From Polytrichum commune (taxonomy: Eukaryota > Streptophyta > Polytrichopsida > Polytrichales > Polytrichaceae), in NCBI GenBank assembly GCA_950295325.1, contig OX485806.1, forward strand, positions 2,046,001-2,110,000: a stretch of 64,000 bases of DNA, read 5' to 3'. The position numbers and the translations under genes were made by a program. This document shows, piece by piece, positions 36,581-47,269 of this stretch. The first letter of the stretch is position 1. Every line of letters starts with the position of its first letter. A model generated the notes under the pieces. That model had not been told where the DNA came from. It worked only from the letters and a program-made list of their open reading frames with translations, and did no database searches.

Positions 36581-36632
36581 TCCTTAGCAGGATTTGAACC
36601 TGGCAAAGCTCCTACCATATTAGAGCTAAGGA
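36581..36632 (-). tRNA. tRNA-like sequence lacking the anticodon arm (pseudo-tRNA or SINE head)
   Basis: On the minus strand the ends TCCTTAG and CTAAGGA pair perfectly as a 7-bp acceptor stem. Between them are a D-arm (GCTC, loop TAATATGGTAG, GAGC) resembling box A, and a T-arm (CAGG, TTCAAAT, CCTG) with box B GGTTCAAATCC. Only about five bases (TTTGC) separate the D- and T-arms, so the anticodon arm is absent. It cannot be a normal tRNA. It may be a deleted tRNA pseudogene or a tRNA-derived repeat. Confidence 0.5.
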
Positions 36633-36844
36633 TTTAGCCTTCGAAAAATACAAGCACCACAAAAGGGTCTAAGTATTATTCGGAGGCTAGTTAGTATTGA
36701 AAAGTCACGAGATTTGCGTACCATTGCCGTTAGTATCAATTGCCCCAAACGAACAAGGCACATCACTCATACTCACTGTATTAGGAGAATTCAAATAAGA
36801 AGAAGGATTAGCATACAAAAACCGACACTTACTGTCTTTCTTCT

Positions 36845-38955
36845 AAAGTGGGATAGCATCACAAATTATGTCATCTACCTCTTCATCTGGCCCTTCCAAG
36901 GCAATTCGCAGCATTGCATCGAGATTCCTACTACCCAACCTATTTCTAACTTTGGTATTGATCAAATTTTGTACACTGAAAACACGCTCACATGTCGCAG
37001 TAGAAACACATTACACATGAGCTAACTCTGCAAGAATAAGGAGGTTGGGGTACCGAGCTTGCAAAGCATGATTCCAAGTTATCATGCCCCATAAATCTCT
37101 GAAATTCTTATCCTCCCATTCCGTAGTACACTGAAGCTTGAAGACTAAGAATTCACGTTTACATGCTGTTTGGTCGACAAGAGGAGGAAGTTTAAAGCTT
37201 CCATGTAAGTGGTCTACTCCATAATGGCACAACAAAGTATCTAATTCTGAAACACACCAATTTTGCAAGCCCACTTGCCCTGAAGGCATATTAGTCGGAT
37301 TCAACATCTTAAAATAAGAAATTAAATTATTGTCACAAAAACGTGCATCAAGGGCAGAACAAACAGCCTATGCAAATTTTTTCTGGACCACGAAAGCCTC
37401 TTCCAAATCAATACCAAGCCTAGACCATATCATTTGAAAGTTGTGAAACATAGAACCCCTCACCTCAGACTGCAATCTTTTCAAGTACCCACCGTGAGGA
37501 CCGTAATCAGGCAGAACATAATAACCAGTGGAATCGTTAAAAACATCAGCATTCAAATAACAGGAATCAACAATGAACATCATAAGAATTTGAACCACTT
37601 CAGTACACACAATACTTCTCACAGTGGTAACATCCACGAACTTCAGTTGAAACACCTTTGATAGCACAACCAACGAGTGAAGAATGTCAACCAAAAAATA
37701 CAGAATATAAATATATTTGAACTGACCCAGTTTTTCCTAAACAGACTTTGCAACAACATCACTGTCATCTTGGAAAAAAATAAGGACAGATTCAATTAAA
37801 TCACAAAAGGAACTGATTGCCTGCCACCTACTTAACCAACGAATTTTGTGATAATGCTTCATAGTTTTTTTTGGAATCAAACAATTGTTTCTGCAAGGTC
37901 GTTAACGCATGCTTGCGCTTACTTGATTTGTGAATAAAAACTTCAAATAGAATTTATCAAAACATCTATTTCAGTGGACAAAACCTTATAATCCAGTGTT
38001 TTGGCAGCATCCAAAGCAACAAGATTCGTGCGGTGAGCGACACAATGGCAAGCTAAGAGAAATGGGTTTATCTCTTTTCGGAGTCGTGTTAAAACACCGG
38101 TTTGAGAACCCACCATGTTGCTGGTTTCATCACTACCAAAGGCCAGTAACTTGCACAAATCCAAATTCCACAACCGTAACTGAGATATGACATAGTCAAA
38201 AATTGAAGCTGAATCTTTCTTACCGCCATCCAACTGTAACAACCCTAAGAAAATAGTTTTGGGCAGACCCTCCTCTAGAATTGTGGCAAACATAACAAGA
38301 TGTCCAGTGACACTGATATATGTAGATTCATCAATCATAATGCCAAAGAATGGAGAATTTTGAATCCTACGAAGTATTTTGTTTTGGATTACTGCAGAAA
38401 TACAGGTTATTAAGTTTTTTCAAGTTTTTTCATCTTGGTACATGCTAGTTGTAATAAAAGCATGGACAGACATCAACAATTTACAGAGTGTAGGGAATTT
38501 GAAATATGGAAGAAACTACTTCCCTGTGAAGTAGGCTGCTTTGAAGAGGGTTTGCAATGCTTCATCACAAGCACGCTGACCAGTGAAAATTGTTTTCTCC
38601 ATGGTTTTTTCGCCGCTGGTGCAGGCCCAAGCAAACCTTTGGTGTTCATTCGATCGAAAATGGTCTGTAAAGGCACTGACTTTGAAATTTTTTGATCTAT
38701 CTTTGGCGTATATTGAGCGGCCACCTTTCTCCCTACAAATCTTACAGAAGATTTTACCTTCAGACGAAGAATAATCTATCCATTGGAATTGAAGCGCCCA
38801 TTGCTCCTTCCACACATCCCGCGTTTGTGCTTGATTTGTGTTGGGACTGTCAACAGAAATGATGTTGTCACTTGTAGAAGAATCAGGGTCTCGGGACTTT
38901 GCAAAGTAGGCATCGCGGATCGACTTTTGTCTCTTAGAAAAACCACCTGAAAAGA
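36845..38955 (-). pseudogene. hAT-family transposase, degenerate (zinc finger 862 / KIAA1586 type)
   Basis: Minus strand. The N-terminal part (38950-38516) has a TTF/BED-like zinc region: WALQFQWIDY, GKIFCKICREKGG, FKVSAFTDHFRSNEHQ. A presumed intron follows, then ILRRIQNSPFFGIMIDEST..ISVTGHL and LLACHCVAHRTNLVALDAAK (38390-37943), the typical catalytic-core segment of this group. Below 37940 frames shift. Fragments at 37694-37368 and 37307-36850 include an hAT C-terminal dimerisation-like block (FSVQNLINTKVRNRL and RIALEGP). Frameshifts and stops show it is inactive. Terminal repeats were not identified. Confidence 0.8.
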
Positions 38956-39156
38956 AACAGAACTCAAAATTCAACTGAAGTATGAAAAAGAAAGCTGAAG
39001 GAACTGAAAACACCGCACCGCCCCGCCCCGCCCGCCCGCGCTCACTCCTTCTTCTTCTCTGTCTTTTTTTCTTTCTTTAAGGATGTCTGGTGGGTTTAGG
39101 GCAAGGGTTATGGGTTTTATTCCGGCAAAGGTCAAACTCCAAAATATATTTATGAG

Positions 39157-40050
39157 GTGTACAAGAAAATTTGGATAGACCGAGTTAAACACAAATTACA
39201 AACATCAAAAGACAATTTTCTTTCTTTACGGGATATTAGATATTATGAGGGACGACAAATGATGGGTATTTGGTACCGAAATAAAAACGATGCCTTAAAT
39301 GTTCATATGGGGGCACTTGAAAATCAAGACCCCGTATTTTTCTCTCAAGATAGAGATGATGTCGTAGGATATACTTTCATTTTAGACATTCAAATGCAAT
39401 GGCAATTCTAGGCGATATTGAGATGGGCTAATTACGGAGCAATTTCAATGGATGCCACATTTGGTACCAACCACATGAAATTCCATTTGTTCACTTTGAT
39501 GGTATTCGATGATTTTCACAATGGCGTGCCAATTGGTTGGGTCATTACATCAAGATAAAAAGAAAACGACTTAATCCAATGGTTGACGGCGTTGCGTGCG
39601 AAAACGATTACAGTTTAACCCAAATGGCGTCCAAGTTGTTTTATCGTTGATGATGCAATTCACGAATGGAATGCTATAAAGTACGTAATATTCCCGCCGT
39701 CTTTCATTTTGCTTTGATTAGTTTTTGTTTCATTTATTTGGCATTTACAAACAAGTTTATATTTTGTGTAAATTTGTGTGGCGGGATGAAAATGTTCATA
39801 TATTTCTTTGTGCGTGGCACATTCTCCAAAATTGGAAAAAAATGACAATTTCGAAGATCAAGGATGTTTCTTTACGGAATCTCGTATCCAACGAATGTCG
39901 AATGTGGATGTACGCACAATTAGGACATAAAGAAGACGAACAATTATTTTTCGATCCGATCATCTTTTGTGTTAAAAATGCATGGGAACATGGTGGTCAC
40001 GTACTTCAAGATTTTGCTGAATATTTTTTTTTACATTATTTTCCAATTAT
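39157..40050 (+). pseudogene. MULE-type transposase remnant
   Basis: Plus-strand frame encoding GIWYRNKNDAL, then a MULE-domain core: ISMDATFGTNHMKFHLFTL, VPIGWVITSR, FIVDDAIHEWNAI. After a probable intron (about 39680-39770) comes IFLCAWHILQNWKK, then a helical segment (SLRNLVSNECRMWMYAQL). Three stop codons fall within 39410-39640, yet that stretch keeps one frame. The DAT/D and CAWH motifs match the transposase core of Mutator-like elements. The element is broken and lacks visible termini. It is divergent from the adjacent hAT remnant. Confidence 0.7.
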
Positions 40051-40544
40051 AGATACATTACATTATTTATATTCATATTATTTACATATTTCCAATTTTA
40101 TTTTGTCGTACAAACATATTCACATACTTAAGGTGTAGTATTTTCCAACATTATGGATTTTTGGAATTTCGTAGATCTTTGGACCGTTGGCATTCGGAAG
40201 GTACCGCACTCCAATATGGACACTCAACTCAACTTCAATATGGGGCGGACGTTGAAGGAACGGATGAAAGACCGAACGATTAGCTACGTTGGTTTACTTC
40301 GGCCGGATTCTCTTCCGCCAAGAATGGACCCTCCACGGAAGCCACGAGCATCTACGAGGTTGGCATGACGGAAATTAAGTTAACGGAATGAAATGGAAAA
40401 TTAGATTGTACATGGTTTGTTCACGTATATGATTTATAAAGGGCATTTGTATCGTCGTCGCAGCAATAAAGTTATTACTTGTATAATATGTTGTATCACT
40501 TCTATGATTTTTTTATTTTATTTTAATATCTAGGAAAAATTATT

Positions 40545-40660
40545 GACAGTCGGACGCGGGGAGAAACGGGCCGGATGGGATTGGGAACGGGGCGGAGGGG
40601 CTAGAAACAGGCCGGGACGAGGCGGGGAACGAGGAGCGGATAGAGGGGCGGACGGGGGTA
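40545..40660. other. G/A-rich GC island
   Basis: About 115 bp of strand-biased purine-rich sequence with many GGGG runs and CG dinucleotides, in otherwise AT-rich DNA. It leads directly into the palindromic TATA sequence at 40654-40694. Confidence 0.7.
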
Positions 40661-40695
40661 TATAAGTGGAGGGGATCACTTTATATACCCCACTT
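40654..40695. promoter_or_regulatory. dyad-symmetric TATA palindrome
   Basis: GGGGTATATAAGTG at the left and CACTTTATATACCCC at the right form an inverted repeat around a loop of about 8 bp. Both arms carry a TATATAA-like box, so the site could serve either strand. No gene on either side is intact. It may be a relic transposon promoter. Confidence 0.45.
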
Positions 40696-40727
40696 CATTC
40701 TTTGTAGGCGTTCGGACAGCCCTCCTA

Positions 40728-40800
40728 TGAAAAAGAATGCGGGGCAGCGGAGCACTCGTGGGAGTGTGGGGTCCCTTTTTGGCGACTCTTTTTCATAAAC
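40728..40800. repeat. hairpin with 11-bp perfect stem
   Basis: TATGAAAAAGA and TCTTTTTCATA pair perfectly around a GC-rich loop of about 50 bp. The function is unknown. Confidence 0.6.
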
Positions 40801-41059
40801 AGTATTACTCATGTGTTTTGTGAGTGTGTTCATGGTGGCCTTTTTTTTAGCACATTCCTTTGACACGCTAAGTCAACAGACCTCTGCGTGAGCGCGGATA
40901 GTGGGGTGCTCGAAGGGTGTGTTGAATTTTTGAACTTTATTTTTGAACTTTATTTTTTAATTCATTCCACATCAATATTTTTTGAAGTGTATGCTTCGAT
41001 GTTTTTCTAGGACTATTATGAAGTGAAATTAGTATTTTGAAAATTAGAATTCTAAATTA

Positions 41060-42110
41060 GACTTCGAAACTACAATTGGGGTGGATACATGGAAGTGGAG
41101 GATCTACAGACATGGCAATTCGAACATCAGGGGAGCCCAAAAAATATGCACGCAAGGTCGCTGGGATGGAATGGGATGTTTATGATGACGACACCCAAAA
41201 AATCAAAACAAGTTGGAAGAATATACCACAGCCGCGGTCAGTAAAATTACAATGCAGTACGTGAGCTCCCTCACTTTGATCGGTTGTAGCTAGATTCTTG
41301 TCACGAACGACATTGCAAATCCAAAAAGTGCGAGTTATATCCAGCTTGAAGATATGGAGACAAAATGGAGATTTCTAACAATACTTAGAAATGTCTCCAA
41401 TTTAGAAAGATGGCCCAATAGTGCAATTCCGAAGTTTGAGGCATATATAATGTATGCGTAGCACGTGTTGCAAGTAAGAATGGATAGGTTAAGTCAATGT
41501 GCTCTGAACGACAAGAAATTTGAGGGTATTAGAATTGCATTCATTAAGTTCCGTGTGGTTACACAGGAATCCCAAACTAGTGGATTAGCTTGGGACCACA
41601 ATTCCATAGGGTCGGCAACCAAAAATGCCACGTCGTCTTGGTCGAGCAGACAATGATATGGAGACGGTAATCGAATAGGCGCTTGCAATTATAGATGACG
41701 GCATAAAAGATATGGAAGATCAAGAGAACATGACAGAAGTTAAGGTCAACAACTTGATGAACGGGGTGGTTAACGAGGTGAATTCGGAGCGGACACATAA
41801 GAGAGCATAGTGGAAGAATTGCGTAAGCACCATGCTGAGGAAATTCGTGAGATAAAATAAGGATTCTCGATTTGAAAAATCAAGTTGCAACGTTTGACTC
41901 TCATAATATTCTATCACAAATTAGTACAACGTAAAATGATAGCATGACCGTCTTTCACGTAAAAAGGCATCACGACGAAATATAATAAACAATGCAATAA
42001 CAATACTGGATGCTCTTCCTCAAACAACACTGAGACAAAAAATAAAAATTGATAGTATGCAACAATTACTAGCACGTTCTAAGTGGTTAAATATGAGACA
42101 ACCTTGATGT
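41060..42110 (+). pseudogene. decayed coding-like stretch, unrecognised
   Basis: Several linked open segments with protein-like composition, such as KYARKVAGMEWDVYDDD and VRMDRLSQCALNDKKFEGI, interrupted by stops. I do not recognise a family. Given its surroundings it is probably a transposon protein. Confidence 0.35.
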
Positions 42111-42764
42111 CATACAAAAGAAATTATTTGTAAAAAAATTATTTTCTATTAAATAAGAAATAGAAATTATTTATATATTAATTACTTTATAAATAAGAGA
42201 CGTTGCATATCGAAAATTTTAAAATATATATATTATTCAAAACAACTTCATCACTTTAGAATAAAAAGTCAATGATTAAATAAATTAGGAAAAAAAATTA
42301 ACTGACCTAATTAATATTTATGCATATATAATATCAAATCTTATGAATATGTTTTTTATATTCATTTCTTATAAGTTTTATTCATATATAATATTTTCAA
42401 AAAGATAAATTATAGGTCAAAAATATGAACTTTATTTATAATATTCTAATATATAATATTCAAATTCTACCAATTTCTTTTTTGAATCATAATGATAATC
42501 CTCTATTATTTAATATTATACGACATTATTATCTATCCAATAAGTTCATTGACTCATTCTATTCTCAAAATTTAACGAATCAATTTACAAAAGTTATTTA
42601 TTTTTAAACTTTTATATTATATTTCTAAGCCTCCAAATTGAAATTTGAGACATAAATACATAAGATTAAACCGATTTTAAACTATGTGATAGACACGAGA
42701 CATTCGACATACATTTTGCAAACCCTAGTTGGTGCAGTGTTACAAACTGTAGGTGATACGTAGG

Positions 42765-43400
42765 AGAATCTTCTGATGGCCAAGCAGTGGAAATGGCATC
42801 TTGGCCTAATTCAACAAGAACTTCCTCGGTCACAATCAACAGTAGGCCGCAATCAATTGTACGTCACATGTGGCAAGAGAGAGACGTGATGCAAAAAAAG
42901 AACTAAATATTACATCTGGCCTTAGCAGAATCCGTCAATAATGCAAGAGAAGAGAAGTTCAAGGCCGAGCATGAGATTGAGGCATTACGGGAAGTGTCTA
43001 CCAAATTAGCCTTTGACCTCGAGCGGTTACAAACAGAGTTAGTTTTGAGCCAAACATAGACCGTTCCAACTCAACAGGTTCAAAATAATGTAGCTTTCAC
43101 ATAGTATATTGAATCTTTAACCTTGGATTTCAATGTTCAAAAAATACATGTCCAAGTTTCTCTTAATGAAAGAAATGTACTCCGTAGCCAACTTCAAGTG
43201 ATAGATTATATTGCACAGGGTAAGGACATTAAGTGGACAGTAAAGAAAATTGAACTCCACATATAGTTATTAAACGTCCCACAACAACTTGCAACGGCAA
43301 CCAACCAGGCATATCCACCAAATCAATCTCAAGACAAAAGATTCATCACGAAGACATAACAAAGAATTGAAATGGAAGACAACATTAAGATAAAAGTTAA
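42765..43400 (+). pseudogene. decayed coiled-coil ORF, single frame with stops
   Basis: One frame runs about 630 bp, giving a charged N-terminal part and then a heptad-like coiled coil (EEKFKAEHEIEALREVS, KLAFDLERLQTEL). It is interrupted by at least five stops and no frameshift. The family is not recognised. The pattern of decay matches the gag and MULE relics nearby. Confidence 0.5.
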
Positions 43401-43521
43401 CATTATATTTTAGGAACCTAAATATCTATGGTAAACAAACCCGTCAAAAATTGATCAGTTGATCATAAAAATGTAAAAATGCAAAAAAAATTAAAAAAAT
43501 TAACAAAAATTAAAAATTAAA

Positions 43522-43523
<2 letters not shown>

Positions 43524-43578
<55 letters not shown>
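43524..43578. repeat. (CAA)n microsatellite
   Basis: About 18 perfect tandem CAA units following an A-rich run. Confidence 0.95.
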
Positions 43579-43579
<1 letters not shown>

Positions 43580-45965
43580 TTATAACTTGAAGTCATTTTT
43601 TTCCTTAATGCAATTAGTTGTTAGAACGTCCACTAGTTTGTTTATATTGTTTTACTACAAAACAATTTATTTAGTAGTAATAATTATTCGGTATTGGTAA
43701 CTTAGTTGATCAAAAAATGACTCGTGTCGCAACCCTTGCTAGCTCCCTTAACATTAAATAGTTAATATGATGAGAACCAACCCTCCTACTTTGCTTTCGG
43801 GACTCACCACTTAATTGGTAACCCATTCTTAGATGTAGACTTTCATCCATGGAAGTCCAATCTTATATTGATCATTGCATTGCCGGAGCAACACTATAAC
43901 AACCCGAACCATACTAGGCAACTATGGCCTCACATTGGGCCAATGCCCATGGAGGCCGTGCCGTTCGGCCTCGGATGGGTGAGGCCACACCACCTCACCC
44001 ATATAAGCCTCTAGAACTCTACGCGGGGCCCCTACCCCACCATCAAGAAAACTTCTTGTCTCTCTACCAAGAGTTGGGGCCAATTGGACATTTTTCCTTA
44101 GCCGTTGGGCCTAGAAGCCCCCGGCAGCTTTAGACCATCGTAACCTCCTTACGTTATCTCTAATGCTAACAAACGACCACTCCATCTTCATATACGCTTC
44201 ATTCGGGCAAGTATTGAGGAAGTTATGCTTGTTTAAACCTTGACAGTCCCGGTAGCCACTGCCAGGCCATTGTTGTATCAAAGCCTTGTCCCGGGACAAC
44301 GCCCCACTCAAATTGCCATAATTCCTAGCTCACACCTCCGATTGAGGTGTTCATGAGCATTCTAGAATCTAAACGTCATAAGCTACGCATAGCTTATGGA
44401 CTTACCCTCGTGCCTCCTAGTCTCCGTGGGTGGGAGGCGTTCCCAACGCCCGGGGCCCTCACCCACACTAGGATCACTTGGGCCCTCTCACCAACGGCAC
44501 CACAAGTCTCGGGTGTCACTCCGGGGTCCCCCTTGTGCCCATGGTGTTTTGGGCACTCCTTATGGAGAGGTGCGCGACATTGTAGGTGCAAATTTATAAA
44601 ATAGCATTGCAAGTTTTTTATTTGTTGACCGTTTTTAATAACCTCAATGTGCTAGCTGGTCATGAACTAGATACAGGGCAAAAACATGTCAAGACAACTA
44701 GTTGCAGTGTTTTGACAAGGTGGCAACCTACCAAGTTGACTCACTTAGTAGGTAGTTGTTTTGAAGTATATAAGGTTTGTCCTAGAGCCTTTTGGCTCTC
44801 TTAGTACATATATGCGAAGATAGCTTAGACTCTTAGAGATGGTGTGTATGCTTGTGAGTTTTATATCAGGACAGGTAACGTCTTGGAAATGTATGGCAAT
44901 CCGGATGGACCACAGTCCTAAAAAAACAAGTAGTAAAATGTTGAAAGAGGGATTTGAATAATAGATTCATCGTGGGTATTCTCCTATTATTGCTCTTCTT
45001 GTAAGCTAACTTAGTCCTTAGTTGTGACAAGATGTAGGTGTTGAATGTGTTACTAAAAAGGTGCATCGGACAACTTGTGATGTAGTACCAAAGAATGCAT
45101 TAGAAAGTTGAATGGGTGGATATGCACGGATGTGACACTCATGGGAGGATGTCCAAAGCAAGTAGTCAGAATGACCTAAAAAAAGTACCATAGGTTGGTA
45201 GAATGTTAGAGAAGTCAGATGCGGGCTCGGTTTGCAAAAGACACCTCCAAAAGTTAGCGGATCTTACCAAAAACGTGAGCTGGTCGGAAATATGAAAGTG
45301 GTCATAATGGCCCACAAACTCTACCATAGGTTTGTAGAAGGTTAGAGATGACACATCCAATCTTACATTGTAGAAACGACCTCCAGAAGTTGGTCAATCA
45401 GACCAAAAACGTGAGCTAGTGGGCAGTGTCCCGGGACATATTTTCAAGCCTTAAACGGAAGTTTTAGGGATTATACATCAAATGAGTTTTCCAGGGATGA
45501 AGGACTAGCTTGAGAGGTGTTTTTACAAGGCTTGAATGTGACTAGCAACGAACTAGTTAATGGAGCAAGGAACGAGTGCGAAAACCCATTAACAACGTCC
45601 GTCTTCGCTTTGTCTCTAACATCACCATGATACCAAGCTTAAACCGCTATGATATCACATGTAACGTATCTCTACGTTACGCCCCGCATCTTACCTCACG
45701 TGGCACTCCACGCCTAGCTGCATAAGTCACTTGCACAATTAATTTACGAGTTTTTCTAAACCCTTGGCCTTCACCAAGTTAGTACTCACTCATGAGGTCT
45801 TCCTGGGCCACGAGCCACCAAAAACACAATCTTCATTAAAATGAAAGTTTTCTAGTGAATTGAGAGTACATAAAGCAAACTATTAATCCAATAATGAAAT
45901 GAAAACCACTGGAAAGTTGTAGAGTACAGGTAAAAAAACAACATTTGCTTTTCCGCCGTAAATTC
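43580..45965. other. probable LTR-type debris
   Basis: The segment 43890-44580 is GC-richer than its neighbours and begins with an ACAACCCGAACC-like start. A TATA-containing stretch (GTATATAAGG) is at 44767. Near 45633 the minus strand reads TGGTATCA, the usual initiator-Met primer-binding core of plant retrotransposons. No paired LTRs could be fixed and no intact protein is present. Confidence 0.3.
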
Positions 45966-45969
45966 CGCC

Positions 45970-46386
45970 ATAGTTTCCATTAAAATGAGAGTATGTTAAG
46001 CTGGGAAATCGACTCATTTAGGTCGACTCAACCTAAATTGACAACATATTGTCCTCATTTAGGTCAACTCAACCTAAAATGACTAACATATTGTCCTCAT
46101 TTAGGTCGACTCAACCTAAATTGACTAACATAAGTATCCTCATTTAGGTCGACTCAACCTAAATTGACAACATAATGTCCTCATTTAGGTCGATTCAACC
46201 TAATTTGACAAAATTTTGTCCTCATTCAGGTCGAATCAACCTAAATTGACAACATAATGTCCTCATTTAGGCATGCATTTAGGTCGACTCAACCTAAATT
46301 GACAAAATATTGTCCTCATTTAGGTCGATTCAACCTAAATGAGTCGATTTCCTAGCTTAACATACTCTCATTTTAATGGAAACTAC
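45970..46386. mobile_element. foldback element with internal 41-bp satellite
   Basis: Long terminal inverted repeats (45972-46020 facing 46336-46384) begin AGTTTCCATTAAAATGAGAG and are nearly perfect for about 50 bp. They are flanked by TA on both sides, consistent with a TA target duplication. The interior holds about eight full units plus one truncated unit of a 41-42 bp repeat. Each unit contains the small palindrome ATTTAGGT..ACTCAACCTAAAT. No coding capacity. Confidence 0.8.
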
Positions 46387-46784
46387 ACGTCTGAAGTATA
46401 ATCTAGTATTTATCAACCTAACATGACTTTTAGGTGTCCAAATGGCCAATATTATTTTGAGAGGATCCCACTCTCTCAAAATATTGAATATCGTGTTCAA
46501 ACTAGAACTCGCATATAACTTAGCTATGGTCTTCTACCAAATATATACATGTGGAGGATGATTGAATTTAGCACCTCATACAGGAGTGTACTAACTACTC
46601 TGGTAAGGCCACGTGTTGTCTGTGATTTATTTTTATAGCCCCGACGAAGATAAAGAAGTATTGTTCACCCTTTTTAGTATGACATGTTTGGGAAACACAT
46701 AAAATGTCGTATTATCGAGGTGTCATCTTCTCGTTAATATGACAAATGGCGTAAGATTGTCATACTAAGCGGACATTAAGTTCT

Positions 46785-47265
46785 CCCATACGAACTATGG
46801 GGGGTGTCATATCCGGGCGGGGGCAACCTTTTGGGAAATTTCTGAACCCGACCGAAAACTACTGCCCGCCCCACCCAACTTCGAAAAAATATTGCCCTTG
46901 CATTCTTGAAGGCCGCTTGGCTACAAATCCCATATTGAGTGCACTTCACCTTCAAGGTCTAAAATCCAATATATATGTGCACTTCCAATTAGTAAATAAG
47001 CAATTCATTGGAATTTCATTCTGGAAATGAAACCATCAATGAAGCACGTAATTAACTTGGAGGTAAATAAAATTACAAAATCCTCATTAACCATTGAGGT
47101 TATAATTTTTGTGACTTCCCATTTGAAATTGTCTTTGTCATTCTAAAATGACACTTAAATTTAGTGTCCTGATTTAATATGTATATTTTATAATATTTTA
47201 GGAACACCACCTACTTTCACAATTATTCATACACAATTATTAATTAATGTAATACTGGAATTATT
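46785..47265. repeat. dispersed repeat, copy 2 of family A
   Basis: Matches 232-740 in the same orientation (CTGCCCGCC, GGCCGCTTG, CATATTGAGTGCACTTCAC, GAAACCATCAATGAAGCA). Small indels separate the copies. Confidence 0.75.
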
Positions 47266-47269
47266 TAAT

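Noticed and set aside
40690-40930. 5S rRNA or snRNA gene
   Set aside because: Hairpins are present, but the conserved internal control sequences of 5S rRNA or snRNAs were not seen.
43524-43578. CRISPR-like array from short regular repeats
   Set aside because: It is a simple CAA microsatellite in a eukaryotic genome. The 41-bp array at 46014-46345 likewise has no spacers.
43890-45680. A complete LTR retrotransposon with paired LTRs
   Set aside because: A primer-binding-like TGGTATCA on the minus strand and a TATA stretch exist, but no matching second LTR or pol coding sequence was found.
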